Of a stretch of 64,000 nt of DNA, positions 56,971 through 64,000 are shown in pieces (the first letter of the stretch is position 1; every line of letters begins with the position of its first letter). A model generated the notes under the pieces. That model had not been told where the DNA came from. It did no database searches and worked only from the letters and a program-made list of their open reading frames with translations. The position numbers and the translations under genes are program-made. Source of the stretch: JBEVJK01 sp963791325 (lineage in GTDB: Bacteria > Pseudomonadota > Alphaproteobacteria > Rhizobiales > Rhizobiaceae); NCBI GenBank assembly GCA_963791325.1, contig CAWBRU010000005.1, positions 62,001-126,000 of the forward strand, given 5' to 3'.

Positions 56971-56997
56971 CGGCATGCCGCCCGTCACAATGGCGAA

Positions 56998-58767
56998 ATG
57001 CGACAGCAAAGCCGACGTCGTGACGAGGGCAGCAGCGAGGAAGGCTCGGCGCAGCGCCTGGCCTTGGCTGCGCGGGCTGCGCAGCTCGGCATCTGGGACT
57101 GGAACCTCGACGACAACAGCTTCGTCTATTCGCAGCGGGCGCGGGAGATCTACGGCTTCCGTCCGGACCAGCCGGTGACCTTCGAGGACGTCCGAGACGC
57201 CACCCACCCCGACGATCTGCCGTTCACGCTGGCGCAGGCCGAGCGTGCTTTCGACCCAGAGATCCGCGACGAGGAGCCATACCGCTACCGCATCATCCGC
57301 GCCGATGACGGCGCGCTGCGCTGGCTGCTTGCCTATGGCGAGGTGGTGTTCGACGACAAGGAGGGCCGGCCGCGGGCAGTCCGCTACACCGGCACGATCC
57401 AGGACATCACCGAGCAGAAGCTTGCCGAAAACCGCATCGCGGAGAGCGAGGCACGGTTGAAGCTTGCCGTGGCCGCGGCGGATATCGCCGTGTGGGAGCT
57501 CGATCTGCGCACCGAGACGTTCGCCCCTTCGCCCGATCTCAACCGGCTGTGCGGCTTTGCTGCAGATGCCCGGCCGACGCTCGACGATCTCAGAGCGCGC
57601 TTTGCACCGGGCGAGCGCGAGCGGGTCGAGCGCTTGGCGGCGTCGGTGAGGGCCCGCGGCGAGCGCCAGATCGAGACGGAGTTCCGCCTGATCTGGCCCG
57701 ACGGAACCGAGAAGTGGCTGCTGATGCGGGCCCAGTTCGCGCCCGGCGCCGAAGACCAGCGGGTCATCGGCGTGCTGATGGACATCACCGATCGCAAGCA
57801 GGCCGAAGAGCGCTTCCGCGAGATGGCCGACAATGCGCCGGTGATGATCTGGGTGACCGACCTCGCCGACCAATGCACCTTCATGAGCCGGTCCTGGTAC
57901 CGTTTCACCGGGCAGGCTCCCGGCGGGGCGTTGGGAAGCGGCTGGCTCGCTTGTCTGCACCCCGACGACCGGGCCGCGGCCGACCGCGCCTCGCGCCTTT
58001 CGACCCGCGAGCAGCGCGCCTTCGAGGCGGAGTACCGTTTGCAGCATAGCGACGGCGGCTGGCGCTGGGTGATCGACACGGCCACTCCCTGGCTCGGCAA
58101 ATCCGGCGAGTTTCTCGGCCATATCGGATCGATCATCGACATCACCGAGCGCAAGCTCGACGAGCAGCGCCGCAAGCTGCTGATCCGCGAGCTGCACCAC
58201 CGGATCAAGAACAATCTCGCCATCGTCCAGGCACTGGTCGCCCAGTCGCTGAAAGGCCTGGAAGGCGGCAAGGAGGCAGTCGCGAAGCTGATCGGCCGGC
58301 TGCGGGCGCTGGCCGACGCCCACGAGGCAGTGGCGCGCGACGATTGGCAGAGCGCCTCGCTGACCTCGGTGATCGAACAGGCGCTGTTGCCGTTCGGGAG
58401 CGAAGCGCATCACGCCATCGCCACCGATGGCCCAGACCTGGTCATCGCTGCGCGGCCGGCGGTTGCGCTGGCGCTCGGGCTGCACGAACTCGCCACCAAT
58501 GCCGCCAAATACGGGGCGCTTTCGGTCGAGGCCGGCTCCGTCGATCTCACCTGGCGCATCCTGGCGGACGCGGACCGGCTGGAGATCCTCTGGCAGGAGA
58601 AGGGTGGTCCGGCCGTCGCCGCACCGCTGCAGAAGGGCTTCGGCTCCCGGCTCATCGAGCGCTGGGTCTCGGCCGATCTCGCGGCCGATGTCGCGGTCGA
58701 GTTCCTGCCGGACGGGGTGCGCTGCCATATCCTTGCGCCGCTCGCCGCGATCAAGCCGGTGCTGTAA
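56998..58767 (+). CDS. PAS-domain HWE-family sensor histidine kinase
   Basis: A 589-residue soluble kinase. Three PAS/PAC units cover residues ~20-400 (LGIWDWNLDDNSFVYSQRAR, IAVWELDLRTETFAPSPDLN, APVMIWVTDLADQCTFMSRS). The H-box is LIRELHHRIKNNLAIVQALV, the N-box is LGLHELATNAAKYGALS, the WxE motif is WQEKGGP and the terminal GFGSRLIE closes the ATP lid. HWE kinases regulate general stress and light responses in Rhizobiales. No membrane helix or linked response regulator is visible. It is the first intact gene after the indel block, starting 27 bases past the ABC operon. Confidence 0.92.
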   Translation: MRQQSRRRDEGSSEEGSAQRLALAARAAQLGIWDWNLDDNSFVYSQRAREIYGFRPDQPVTFEDVRDATHPDDLPFTLAQAERAFDPEIRDEEPYRYRIIRADDGALRWLLAYGEVVFDDKEGRPRAVRYTGTIQDITEQKLAENRIAESEARLKLAVAAADIAVWELDLRTETFAPSPDLNRLCGFAADARPTLDDLRARFAPGERERVERLAASVRARGERQIETEFRLIWPDGTEKWLLMRAQFAPGAEDQRVIGVLMDITDRKQAEERFREMADNAPVMIWVTDLADQCTFMSRSWYRFTGQAPGGALGSGWLACLHPDDRAAADRASRLSTREQRAFEAEYRLQHSDGGWRWVIDTATPWLGKSGEFLGHIGSIIDITERKLDEQRRKLLIRELHHRIKNNLAIVQALVAQSLKGLEGGKEAVAKLIGRLRALADAHEAVARDDWQSASLTSVIEQALLPFGSEAHHAIATDGPDLVIAARPAVALALGLHELATNAAKYGALSVEAGSVDLTWRILADADRLEILWQEKGGPAVAAPLQKGFGSRLIERWVSADLAADVAVEFLPDGVRCHILAPLAAIKPVL

Positions 58768-58778
58768 AGGGTGGCGGG

Positions 58779-59735
58779 ATGACGATCTTCTCGGTGCGGC
58801 ACATCACCACCTATCGCTACCGCCGCCCGGTCCGCTTCGGTGAGCACCGGCTGATGTTCCGGCCGCGCGACAGCTACGATCAGCGGCTGCTCGAAGCAAC
58901 GCTGTCCGTCGATCCGGAGCCGCGCCAGATCCACTGGATCCACGACGTGTTCGGCAATTGCGTTGCCCTCGCGAGCTTCTCCCGGAAAGCTGCCGAGCTC
59001 ACCTTCGAGAGCCGGATCCGGCTGGAGCACAGACCGCAGGCCGGGCCTGCGCTGCGCATCGATCCGGCCGCGCTCAACTACCCGTTCAGCTACGATGCGG
59101 ATGAGCTGCCCGACCTTGCCAGCACCATTGCGCGGCGGTTCGACGACGACAACGGCGAAGTCGCCGCCTGGGCGCGCCAGTTCGCCGGCTCGGGGAGGCG
59201 GATCGAGACCGGCAAGCTGTTGATGACGATGTGCTATGCCATCCGCGAAGGCTTCGTCTACGAACGGCGCGCCGCGCACGGCACCCAACCGCCGGTGATC
59301 ACGCTGCGCGCCAAGCGCGGTTCCTGCCGCGACTTTGCCTTGCTGATGATCGAAGCGGTGCGGGCGCTCGGCTTCGCCGCCCGCTTCGTCACCGGCTATG
59401 TCTACGTCGCCAGCCGCGACGGCGAGGGCAATCGCGGCGGTGGGTCGACGCATGCCTGGTGCCAGGTCTATCTGCCGGGCGCCGGCTGGGTCGAGTTCGA
59501 TCCGACCAACGGCATCGTCGGCAACCATGATCTGATCCGCGTCGCCGTGGCGCGCGATCCCAGCGGCGCGGTGCCGCTCTCGGGCTCCTTTTTCGGCGCG
59601 GCCGAGGACGATCTCGGCATGACCGTCCAGGTCAATGTCACGACCGAGCCGGCACCGAAGGCGCCGGCGGCAAGGCGTGACTCAGGGGGCGGTGGATCGC
59701 TTGTCGCGGCCGCTTCCAGGAGGGCGGGGCGATGA
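58779..59735 (+). CDS. Transglutaminase-like cysteine protease family protein
   Basis: A 318-residue protein with an N-terminal beta domain (ITTYRYRRPVRFGEHRLMFRP) and a transglutaminase core. The catalytic Cys is in KRGSCRDFALLMIE, the His in STHAWCQVYLPGAGW and the Asp in EFDPTNGI. Family members are cytoplasmic peptidases or amidases of unknown substrate. It starts 11 bases after the kinase stop and overlaps the thioesterase start by 4 bases, so the three genes form one operon. Confidence 0.9.
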   Translation: MTIFSVRHITTYRYRRPVRFGEHRLMFRPRDSYDQRLLEATLSVDPEPRQIHWIHDVFGNCVALASFSRKAAELTFESRIRLEHRPQAGPALRIDPAALNYPFSYDADELPDLASTIARRFDDDNGEVAAWARQFAGSGRRIETGKLLMTMCYAIREGFVYERRAAHGTQPPVITLRAKRGSCRDFALLMIEAVRALGFAARFVTGYVYVASRDGEGNRGGGSTHAWCQVYLPGAGWVEFDPTNGIVGNHDLIRVAVARDPSGAVPLSGSFFGAAEDDLGMTVQVNVTTEPAPKAPAARRDSGGGGSLVAAASRRAGR

Positions 59736-60172
59736 GCGAGCGCCGGCCCGTCCCGGGCCGCAGCGACTACAGAGTGTTCCGCAGCCTGGCGACACGCTGG
59801 GCCGACAATGACATCTACGGCCATATGAACAATGTCGTTCACTACGGGCTGTTCGACACGGCGGTGAACGGCTGGCTGATCGACAATGGCTTGCTCGATC
59901 TCGCCGCCGGCGCGCAGATCGGGTTGGTGGTCGAGACCGGCTGCCGCTATCTTGCCGAACTGGCCTTTCCCGACCTGGTTACCGCCGGGCTTCGCGTCGC
60001 CCATCTCGGCACCTCATCGGTACGCTACGAGATCGGGCTGTTTCGCAATGCCGAGGAACGCGCCGCAGCCGAAGGCTTCTTCGTCCATGTCTATGTCGAC
60101 CGGGTCAGCCGCCGTCCCGCTCCGCTGGCGGCGCCGCTGAGGGCCGCGCTCGAGACCCTGCGGTCCGGCTGA
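59732..60172 (+). CDS. Acyl-CoA thioesterase, hotdog fold (4HBT/YbgC-like)
   Basis: A 146-residue hotdog enzyme. The catalytic region RWADNDIYGHMNNVVHYGLFD has the family Asp and the HMNN signature. It hydrolyses acyl-CoA, with substrate unknown. It overlaps the transglutaminase gene by 4 bases and converges with the GDP-mannose dehydratase gene, separated by a strong hairpin. Confidence 0.88.
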   Translation: MSERRPVPGRSDYRVFRSLATRWADNDIYGHMNNVVHYGLFDTAVNGWLIDNGLLDLAAGAQIGLVVETGCRYLAELAFPDLVTAGLRVAHLGTSSVRYEIGLFRNAEERAAAEGFFVHVYVDRVSRRPAPLAAPLRAALETLRSG

Positions 60173-60197
60173 GCCCGCCGGCGCTCGAAAAACGAGG

Positions 60198-60226
60198 CGG
60201 CCGGCATGACGCGTGTCAGCCGGCCG
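60198..60226. terminator. Hairpin between convergent thioesterase and gmd genes
   Basis: Arms CGGCCGGC (60198-60205) and GCCGGCCG (60219-60226) with inner TGAC/GTCA pairing give a 12-pair stem with one bulged A and a 4-base loop. It lies in the 78-base gap between two convergent genes. No U-run follows, so termination may depend on the stem alone or on Rho. Confidence 0.6.
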
Positions 60227-60250
60227 ATCGTCCCTTTCGGAGAGGTGTTG

Positions 60251-61375
60251 TCAGCGCGGCGCGGCGACCGCGCTGTGCAGATCCGGCGTGTGCCCGTTCT
60301 TCAGCAGCGGCGCACTGACGACCGGCTTGGCCACGAGCGTATCGACCATGATCTCGCGCTCGACGCGGGCGAGGTCGGCCTCGACCATCATCGCGCACAG
60401 CCCTTCCAGGTCGACTGTCGGCCGCCAGCCCAGGATCCGCTCGGCCTTGCTGTAGTCGCCGATCAGCTGATCGACTTCCGCCGGGCGGTAGAATTCCGGG
60501 TTGATGCGCACCAGCTCGCGGCCGTCAACCGGCGAGATGCCGCGCTCCTCGGCCCCGCGGCCGACCCACTCAACCTCCATCCCGGCCCCCTTGAAGGCCA
60601 TCGTGGCAAAGTCGCGCACCGTTTCGGTGCGGTTGGTGGCGAGCACGTAGGTGTCGGGCTTCTCGGCCTGCAGCATGCGCCACATGCCTTCGACATAGTT
60701 GAACGCATAGCCCCAGTCACGCTTGGCATCGAGGTTGCCGAGATCGATCGCCGGCCCCTTGCGCAGCTTGATGCGGGCGACGCCGTCGGTGATCTTGCGG
60801 GTCACGAACTCGCGTCCGCGCAGCGGTGATTCATGGTTGAACAGGATCCCGCAGCACCCGAAGATGTCGAACGATTCCCGGTAGTTGATGGTCATCCAAT
60901 GGGCGAACACCTTGGCCACGCCATAGGGGCTGCGCGGATAGAGCGGTGTGGCTTCCGTCTGCGGCACCGTCTGCACCTTGCCGAACATCTCGGCCGAAGA
61001 CGCCTGGTAGTAGCGGATCTTCGGGTTGACGGTGCGGATCGTCTCCAAAAGGTGGAGCGGGCCGAGCCCCGTCGCATGCGCGGTGGTCAGCGGGTGCTGG
61101 AACGAGAAGCCGACATGGGTCTGCGCAGCGAGATTGTAGATCTCCTCGGGCTCGACCTTCTCCACGATGCGGATGCAGGTTGTGAGGTCGACGAGGTCGA
61201 ACTCCGTCAAGGTCAGCCGCGGATGATTGCGGATGCCCAGATCGTCGAGGCGCCAGAAGTCCGGCGAGCTCGAGCGGCGATAGGTCGCCGTCACCTGGTA
61301 GCCTTTACTCAACAGCAGGCTGGCGAGGTACGCGCCGTCCTGACCGGTAACGCCGGTGATCAATGCCTTTTTCAT
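60251..61375 (-). CDS. gmd: GDP-mannose 4,6-dehydratase
   Basis: A 374-residue extended SDR. The NADP motif is TGVTGQDG at the N-terminus, with the catalytic Thr/Ser region SSAEMFG, YGVAK (Tyr-Lys) and NHESPLRGREFVTRK substrate loop. It makes GDP-4-keto-6-deoxymannose, precursor of fucose, rhamnose or perosamine in surface polysaccharides. About 40 C-terminal residues extend beyond the usual end. It is 11 bases downstream of the glycosyltransferase gene and probably cotranscribed. Confidence 0.94.
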   Translation of the reverse strand: MKKALITGVTGQDGAYLASLLLSKGYQVTATYRRSSSPDFWRLDDLGIRNHPRLTLTEFDLVDLTTCIRIVEKVEPEEIYNLAAQTHVGFSFQHPLTTAHATGLGPLHLLETIRTVNPKIRYYQASSAEMFGKVQTVPQTEATPLYPRSPYGVAKVFAHWMTINYRESFDIFGCCGILFNHESPLRGREFVTRKITDGVARIKLRKGPAIDLGNLDAKRDWGYAFNYVEGMWRMLQAEKPDTYVLATNRTETVRDFATMAFKGAGMEVEWVGRGAEERGISPVDGRELVRINPEFYRPAEVDQLIGDYSKAERILGWRPTVDLEGLCAMMVEADLARVEREIMVDTLVAKPVVSAPLLKNGHTPDLHSAVAAPR

Positions 61376-61386
61376 GGGGTCCCCTG

Positions 61387-62631
61387 TTACACTCGATGGA
61401 TAGCGACCGGTTGAGCGAGCGGCTCGACGGCGCCTGGGATCGGGTTGAGTACTGGAGCCTTGCGGCTCGCACGACGGCGCGGTTCGGGAACCTGGATGAT
61501 CTTTTCGCCCGATAGCTCCGCCACGTGCTCGGCGTAGCGAGCATCGACAAATTCACGGAACTGGCGACGGAACTCCCGGGTCGAGAAGCGGTCGGCGTGC
61601 TGGCGCAGCACCTGCGGATCGAAGGTGCCGGGCCAGGCCTCGAACTTCTTGACGACATCGCAGATCGACTGAGCGCTCTGCTCGTAGAAGTGTAGTCCGG
61701 TCCTGCCGTCGATCACGGTCTCGAGCGCACCGCCCTTGCCGTAGGCCAGCACCGGCGTGCCGCAAGCCTGCGCCTCGAGCGGGGCGATACCGAAATCCTC
61801 CTCGGCAGCGAAGATGAAGGCTTTCGCCCGCTGCAGATGCGACAGCAGCACCTGATAGGGCTGATAGCCGAGCAGCGTGACATTGGGACCGGCCAAGGAC
61901 TGGATCCGCTTGAACTGCGGGCCGTCGCCGATGACGATCAGCTTGCGGTCGGGCATCTTGGAGAATGCCTCGACGATCAGGTGGATCTTCTTGTAGGGCA
62001 CCATGCGCGAGGAGGTGAAGTAGAAGTCCTCGCGGGGAGCATCGCCGATGGTGAAGTCGTCGACCGCCACGTTCGGATAGATCACGGCGGAGTCGCGCCT
62101 GTAGATCTTGCGGATGCGCCGGGAGATGTATTCCGAGCAGGCGATGAAATGATCTACGCCCGGAGCCGTGCGCATGTCCCAGATGCGGACCCGGTTGAGC
62201 AGCATACGTGCCAGGACGCCGCTGACGCGGCCGACCAGGCCCAATTCCTTGAGGTATTGCTCTTGCAGGTCCCAGGCATAGCGCATCGGGGTGTAGCAAT
62301 AGCTGATATGCAGCTGGTCGGGGCCGGTGATGACGCCCTTGGCGACCGCGTGGCTGTTGGAGACGATGACGTCGTACTTCGACAGATCATATTGCTCGAT
62401 GGCCAGCGGCATCAGCGGCAGCAGATAACGGTAGTACCGCTTCACAAACGGCAGCTTCTGGACGAAGCTGGTCTTGACGACCCGAGGCAGGATGATCGAT
62501 CCGTGCTTTTCCGGCAGGAAGTTGATCAGTGTAAAGACATCTGCCTCAGGATACTCGGTGAGCATGGCCTCGAGAACTTTCTCGGAGCCCGCATAAGTGG
62601 TCAGCCACTCATGGACGATCGCGATCTTCAT
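61387..62631 (-). CDS. GT4-family glycosyltransferase
   Basis: A 414-residue GT-B enzyme. The donor-site motif EEDFGIAPLEAQACGTPVLA carries the two Glu residues typical of GT4, and the N-terminal domain begins KIAIVHEWLTTYAGSEKVLE. It probably adds a mannose-type sugar to an exopolysaccharide or O-antigen unit. ATG 62631 was chosen because it starts the Rossmann strand; an upstream GTG at 62748 adds unrelated residues. The region upstream is AT-rich and holds two dyads. Confidence 0.9.
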   Translation of the reverse strand: MKIAIVHEWLTTYAGSEKVLEAMLTEYPEADVFTLINFLPEKHGSIILPRVVKTSFVQKLPFVKRYYRYLLPLMPLAIEQYDLSKYDVIVSNSHAVAKGVITGPDQLHISYCYTPMRYAWDLQEQYLKELGLVGRVSGVLARMLLNRVRIWDMRTAPGVDHFIACSEYISRRIRKIYRRDSAVIYPNVAVDDFTIGDAPREDFYFTSSRMVPYKKIHLIVEAFSKMPDRKLIVIGDGPQFKRIQSLAGPNVTLLGYQPYQVLLSHLQRAKAFIFAAEEDFGIAPLEAQACGTPVLAYGKGGALETVIDGRTGLHFYEQSAQSICDVVKKFEAWPGTFDPQVLRQHADRFSTREFRRQFREFVDARYAEHVAELSGEKIIQVPEPRRRASRKAPVLNPIPGAVEPLAQPVAIHRV

Positions 62632-62762
62632 GATTTTTTTAGCCCGACAGAAAAGATTTGAAGCCCTACCCCTGCGTCGATCATCGGGGAGTTGGGCGGG
62701 TCGGACAACATGCCCAATCGGCCTCGGTCGGCGCCAAAACTTCACCATTGAGATGATTGGGC

Positions 62763-62809
62763 GTAGCCGGCGGCTACCACCACGCGCATGCCTAGTCCCA
62801 AAGGGTTAG
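62763..62809. promoter_or_regulatory. Two dyads upstream of the glycosyltransferase-gmd operon
   Basis: GTAGCC-GGC-GGCTAC (62763-62777) is a perfect 6-base inverted repeat, and CTAGTCCCAAAGGGTTAG (62792-62809) is an imperfect dyad. Both lie in the 282-base gap between the divergently placed cupin end and the glycosyltransferase start, where its promoter should be. The rest of that gap shows nothing I recognise. The regulator is unknown. Confidence 0.35.
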
Positions 62810-62913
62810 GGAGGTGTATTGCCCCTTGGCTCGCCTTTGCTGCCCATTGGTGGGAGAGTGGTTGGCATCATCCAGGGCGGCATCGCCTCCGCCCGGCCAC
62901 CGATAGTTGTGTG

Positions 62914-63318
62914 CTAGCCTGCCTTACCGCCATAATCTGCGTCACTGACATGCTCGAGCCACTCGACCGCCTTGCCATCGAGGGCTTCCTGGATCGCCAG
63001 ATGCGACATCGCCGTGGCCGCCGAGGCGCCATGCCAGTGCTTCTCGCCAGGGGCAAACCAGATGGTGTCGCCGGCACGGATCTCCTCGACCGGTCCGCCT
63101 TGGCGTTGCGCCAGCCCCAGGCCGGAGATGACGAACAGCGTCTGACCGAGCGGATGGGTATGCCAAGCAGTGCGGGCGCCGGGCTCGAAGGTGACCAGCG
63201 CGGCGCGCAGACGCGCCGGCTGCGGCGCCTCGTGGACAGGGTCGAGCCGCACCGAGCCGGTGAAATACTCCGACGGTCCCTTGGCCGACGGCCGCGAACC
63301 CACGCGCTTGATGTCCAT
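62914..63318 (-). CDS. Cupin protein matching the manganese hydroxynitrile lyase GtHNL
   Basis: A 134-residue single-domain cupin. His53, His55, Gln59 (in TAWHTHPLGQ) and His94 (in PGEKHWHG) occupy the metal-ligand positions I recall for GtHNL of Granulicella, and His106 plus the neighbours Ala40, Val42 and Gln110 also coincide. The close resemblance supports an annotation of (R)-mandelonitrile-lyase-like cupin; the natural substrate of such proteins is not known. ATG 63318 follows GGGAGA. A longer frame upstream overlaps the divergent ABC gene and is rejected. Confidence 0.87.
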   Translation of the reverse strand: MDIKRVGSRPSAKGPSEYFTGSVRLDPVHEAPQPARLRAALVTFEPGARTAWHTHPLGQTLFVISGLGLAQRQGGPVEEIRAGDTIWFAPGEKHWHGASAATAMSHLAIQEALDGKAVEWLEHVSDADYGGKAG

Positions 63319-63454
63319 CTCGATCTCCCTGCCTGACGTTTTGCGTTCGGCGGCCGGCCGCGTGCCGGCCATCTGCGGCCGCCTCGCAACCCGCTGGCCA
63401 GGCGCTGCGTTTTGCAACGTTTGCGTTCTCGAGATGCAGGATAGAATAGGCTGA

Positions 63455-64000
63455 TGCCAGCCCGCAACGGCGACGACAGCAATGAAGAGGCGGGGCGGCG
63501 TGGGCCTTCGCCTGGGCCGCGCGGCCCCTCGGCCAACGCGACGCTGAGGCAACGCTTCGGCGCGCTGCGCAATCTGCGGCCGTTCATCGCGATCGTCTGG
63601 CGGACCAGCCCCGGCCTGGCGGTGGCGGCGCTGACGCTGCGGCTGCTGCGGGCGCTGCTGCCGGTGCTCACGCTCTACGTCGGCAAGCTGATCATCGACC
63701 AGGTGGTGTTCGAGCTGCAGGCACCGAACCGGCCGGCGGCGCTGGCCGACTGGCTTGCGAGCGGCCGCCTCAACCTGCTTGCTTTTTTGATCTTGGCCGA
63801 ATTCGCGCTCGCGGTCGTCGCCGATCTGCTCGGCCGCGTCGTCGCGCTGGTCGACAGCCTGCTGTCGGAGCGGGTGACCAATGCCTCCAGCGTGCAGCTG
63901 ATGGAGCACGCCGCGACCCTGGATCTGGAAGACTTCGAAGACGCCGAATTCCAGGACCAGCTGGAGCGGGCTCGCCGGCAGACCAGCGGGCGGCTGACGC
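63455..64000 (+). CDS. ABC transporter transmembrane ATP-binding protein (partial)
   Basis: The first 182 residues of an ABC exporter. A Pro/Gly-rich N-terminal tail is followed by membrane helices typical of the type I exporter fold (AVAALTLRLLRALLPVLTLYVGKLIID, LLAFLILAEFALAVVADLLG). The coupling segment LDLEDFEDAEFQDQLERARRQT is characteristic of this class. The nucleotide-binding domain lies past the window end. It is divergent from the cupin gene across 136 bases. Confidence 0.83.

Noticed and set aside
62914..63909. Extended N-terminus for the cupin reaching 63909
   Set aside because: It runs across the divergent ABC gene; ATG 63318 gives the exact family length and numbering.

Overview
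The window is high-GC, densely coded DNA from an alphaproteobacterium, most likely Hyphomicrobiales (Rhizobiales). The support is a linked small aa3-type cytochrome oxidase subunit IV gene and three-gene pntAA-pntAB-pntB transhydrogenase, DUF992 and DUF3096 proteins, a soxBDAG sarcosine oxidase operon, an HWE-type histidine kinase, and a degenerate palindromic repeat of the kind scattered through Rhizobiales genomes (arms GAACATGATC / GATCATGCTC). Genus cannot be called from sequence alone. I see no tRNA, rRNA, CRISPR array, phage gene, transposase or replication origin. No gap between genes exceeds about 300 bases; the longest is 62632-62913.

Layout. 1-5.9 kb, minus strand: UdgX-type uracil-DNA glycosylase (cut by the window edge), its radical-SAM partner, a PuuA-like glutamine synthetase homologue, and a WD40 / CobW GTPase pair. 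6.1-8.7 kb, plus: MarR regulator, EamA exporter, LacI regulator with a palindrome against its start. 8.9-16.4 kb: D-2-hydroxyacid dehydrogenase, class-I glutamine amidotransferase (PuuD-like), a TakP-type 2-oxoacid TRAP system whose binding protein converges on its permeases, and an orphan LivH permease divergent from a CGNR regulator with a shared palindrome. 16.6-20.1 kb: fused indolepyruvate ferredoxin oxidoreductase with one frameshift. 20.3-23.5 kb: GGDEF-EAL protein and a FeeM-like N-acyltransferase. 23.6-29.4 kb: DUF3096, COX IV, pntAA/AB/B, DUF992, TPR lipoprotein, rpsU. 29.6-35.1 kb: soxB-D-A-G plus a small acidic protein. 35.1-40.5 kb: overlapping SDR / MaoC / APH-kinase / SDR operon divergent from an acyl-CoA dehydrogenase and quinone oxidoreductase, resembling a split ACAD10/ACAD11-type hydroxyacid pathway.

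40.6-57.0 kb is the striking region. It holds an RND pump and its adaptor, an RpiR regulator, and a divergent catabolic cluster: N-formylglutamate amidohydrolase-family hydrolase, APC permease, glutamine synthetase-like ligase, aldehyde dehydrogenase, iron alcohol dehydrogenase and a four-gene ABC importer. I infer uptake and gamma-glutamyl-protected oxidation of an amino alcohol (ethanolamine-like). Every gene here is broken by single-base indels, overwhelmingly insertions, while catalytic motifs are preserved. The pattern begins near 40.69 kb and ends near 56.95 kb, so it looks like an unpolished insertion-prone sequencing read rather than gene decay.

57.0-64.0 kb: HWE histidine kinase with PAS domains, transglutaminase-like protease, hotdog thioesterase, then on the minus strand GDP-mannose 4,6-dehydratase, a GT4 glycosyltransferase and a cupin whose residues match the manganese hydroxynitrile lyase GtHNL. 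The start of an ABC exporter closes the window.
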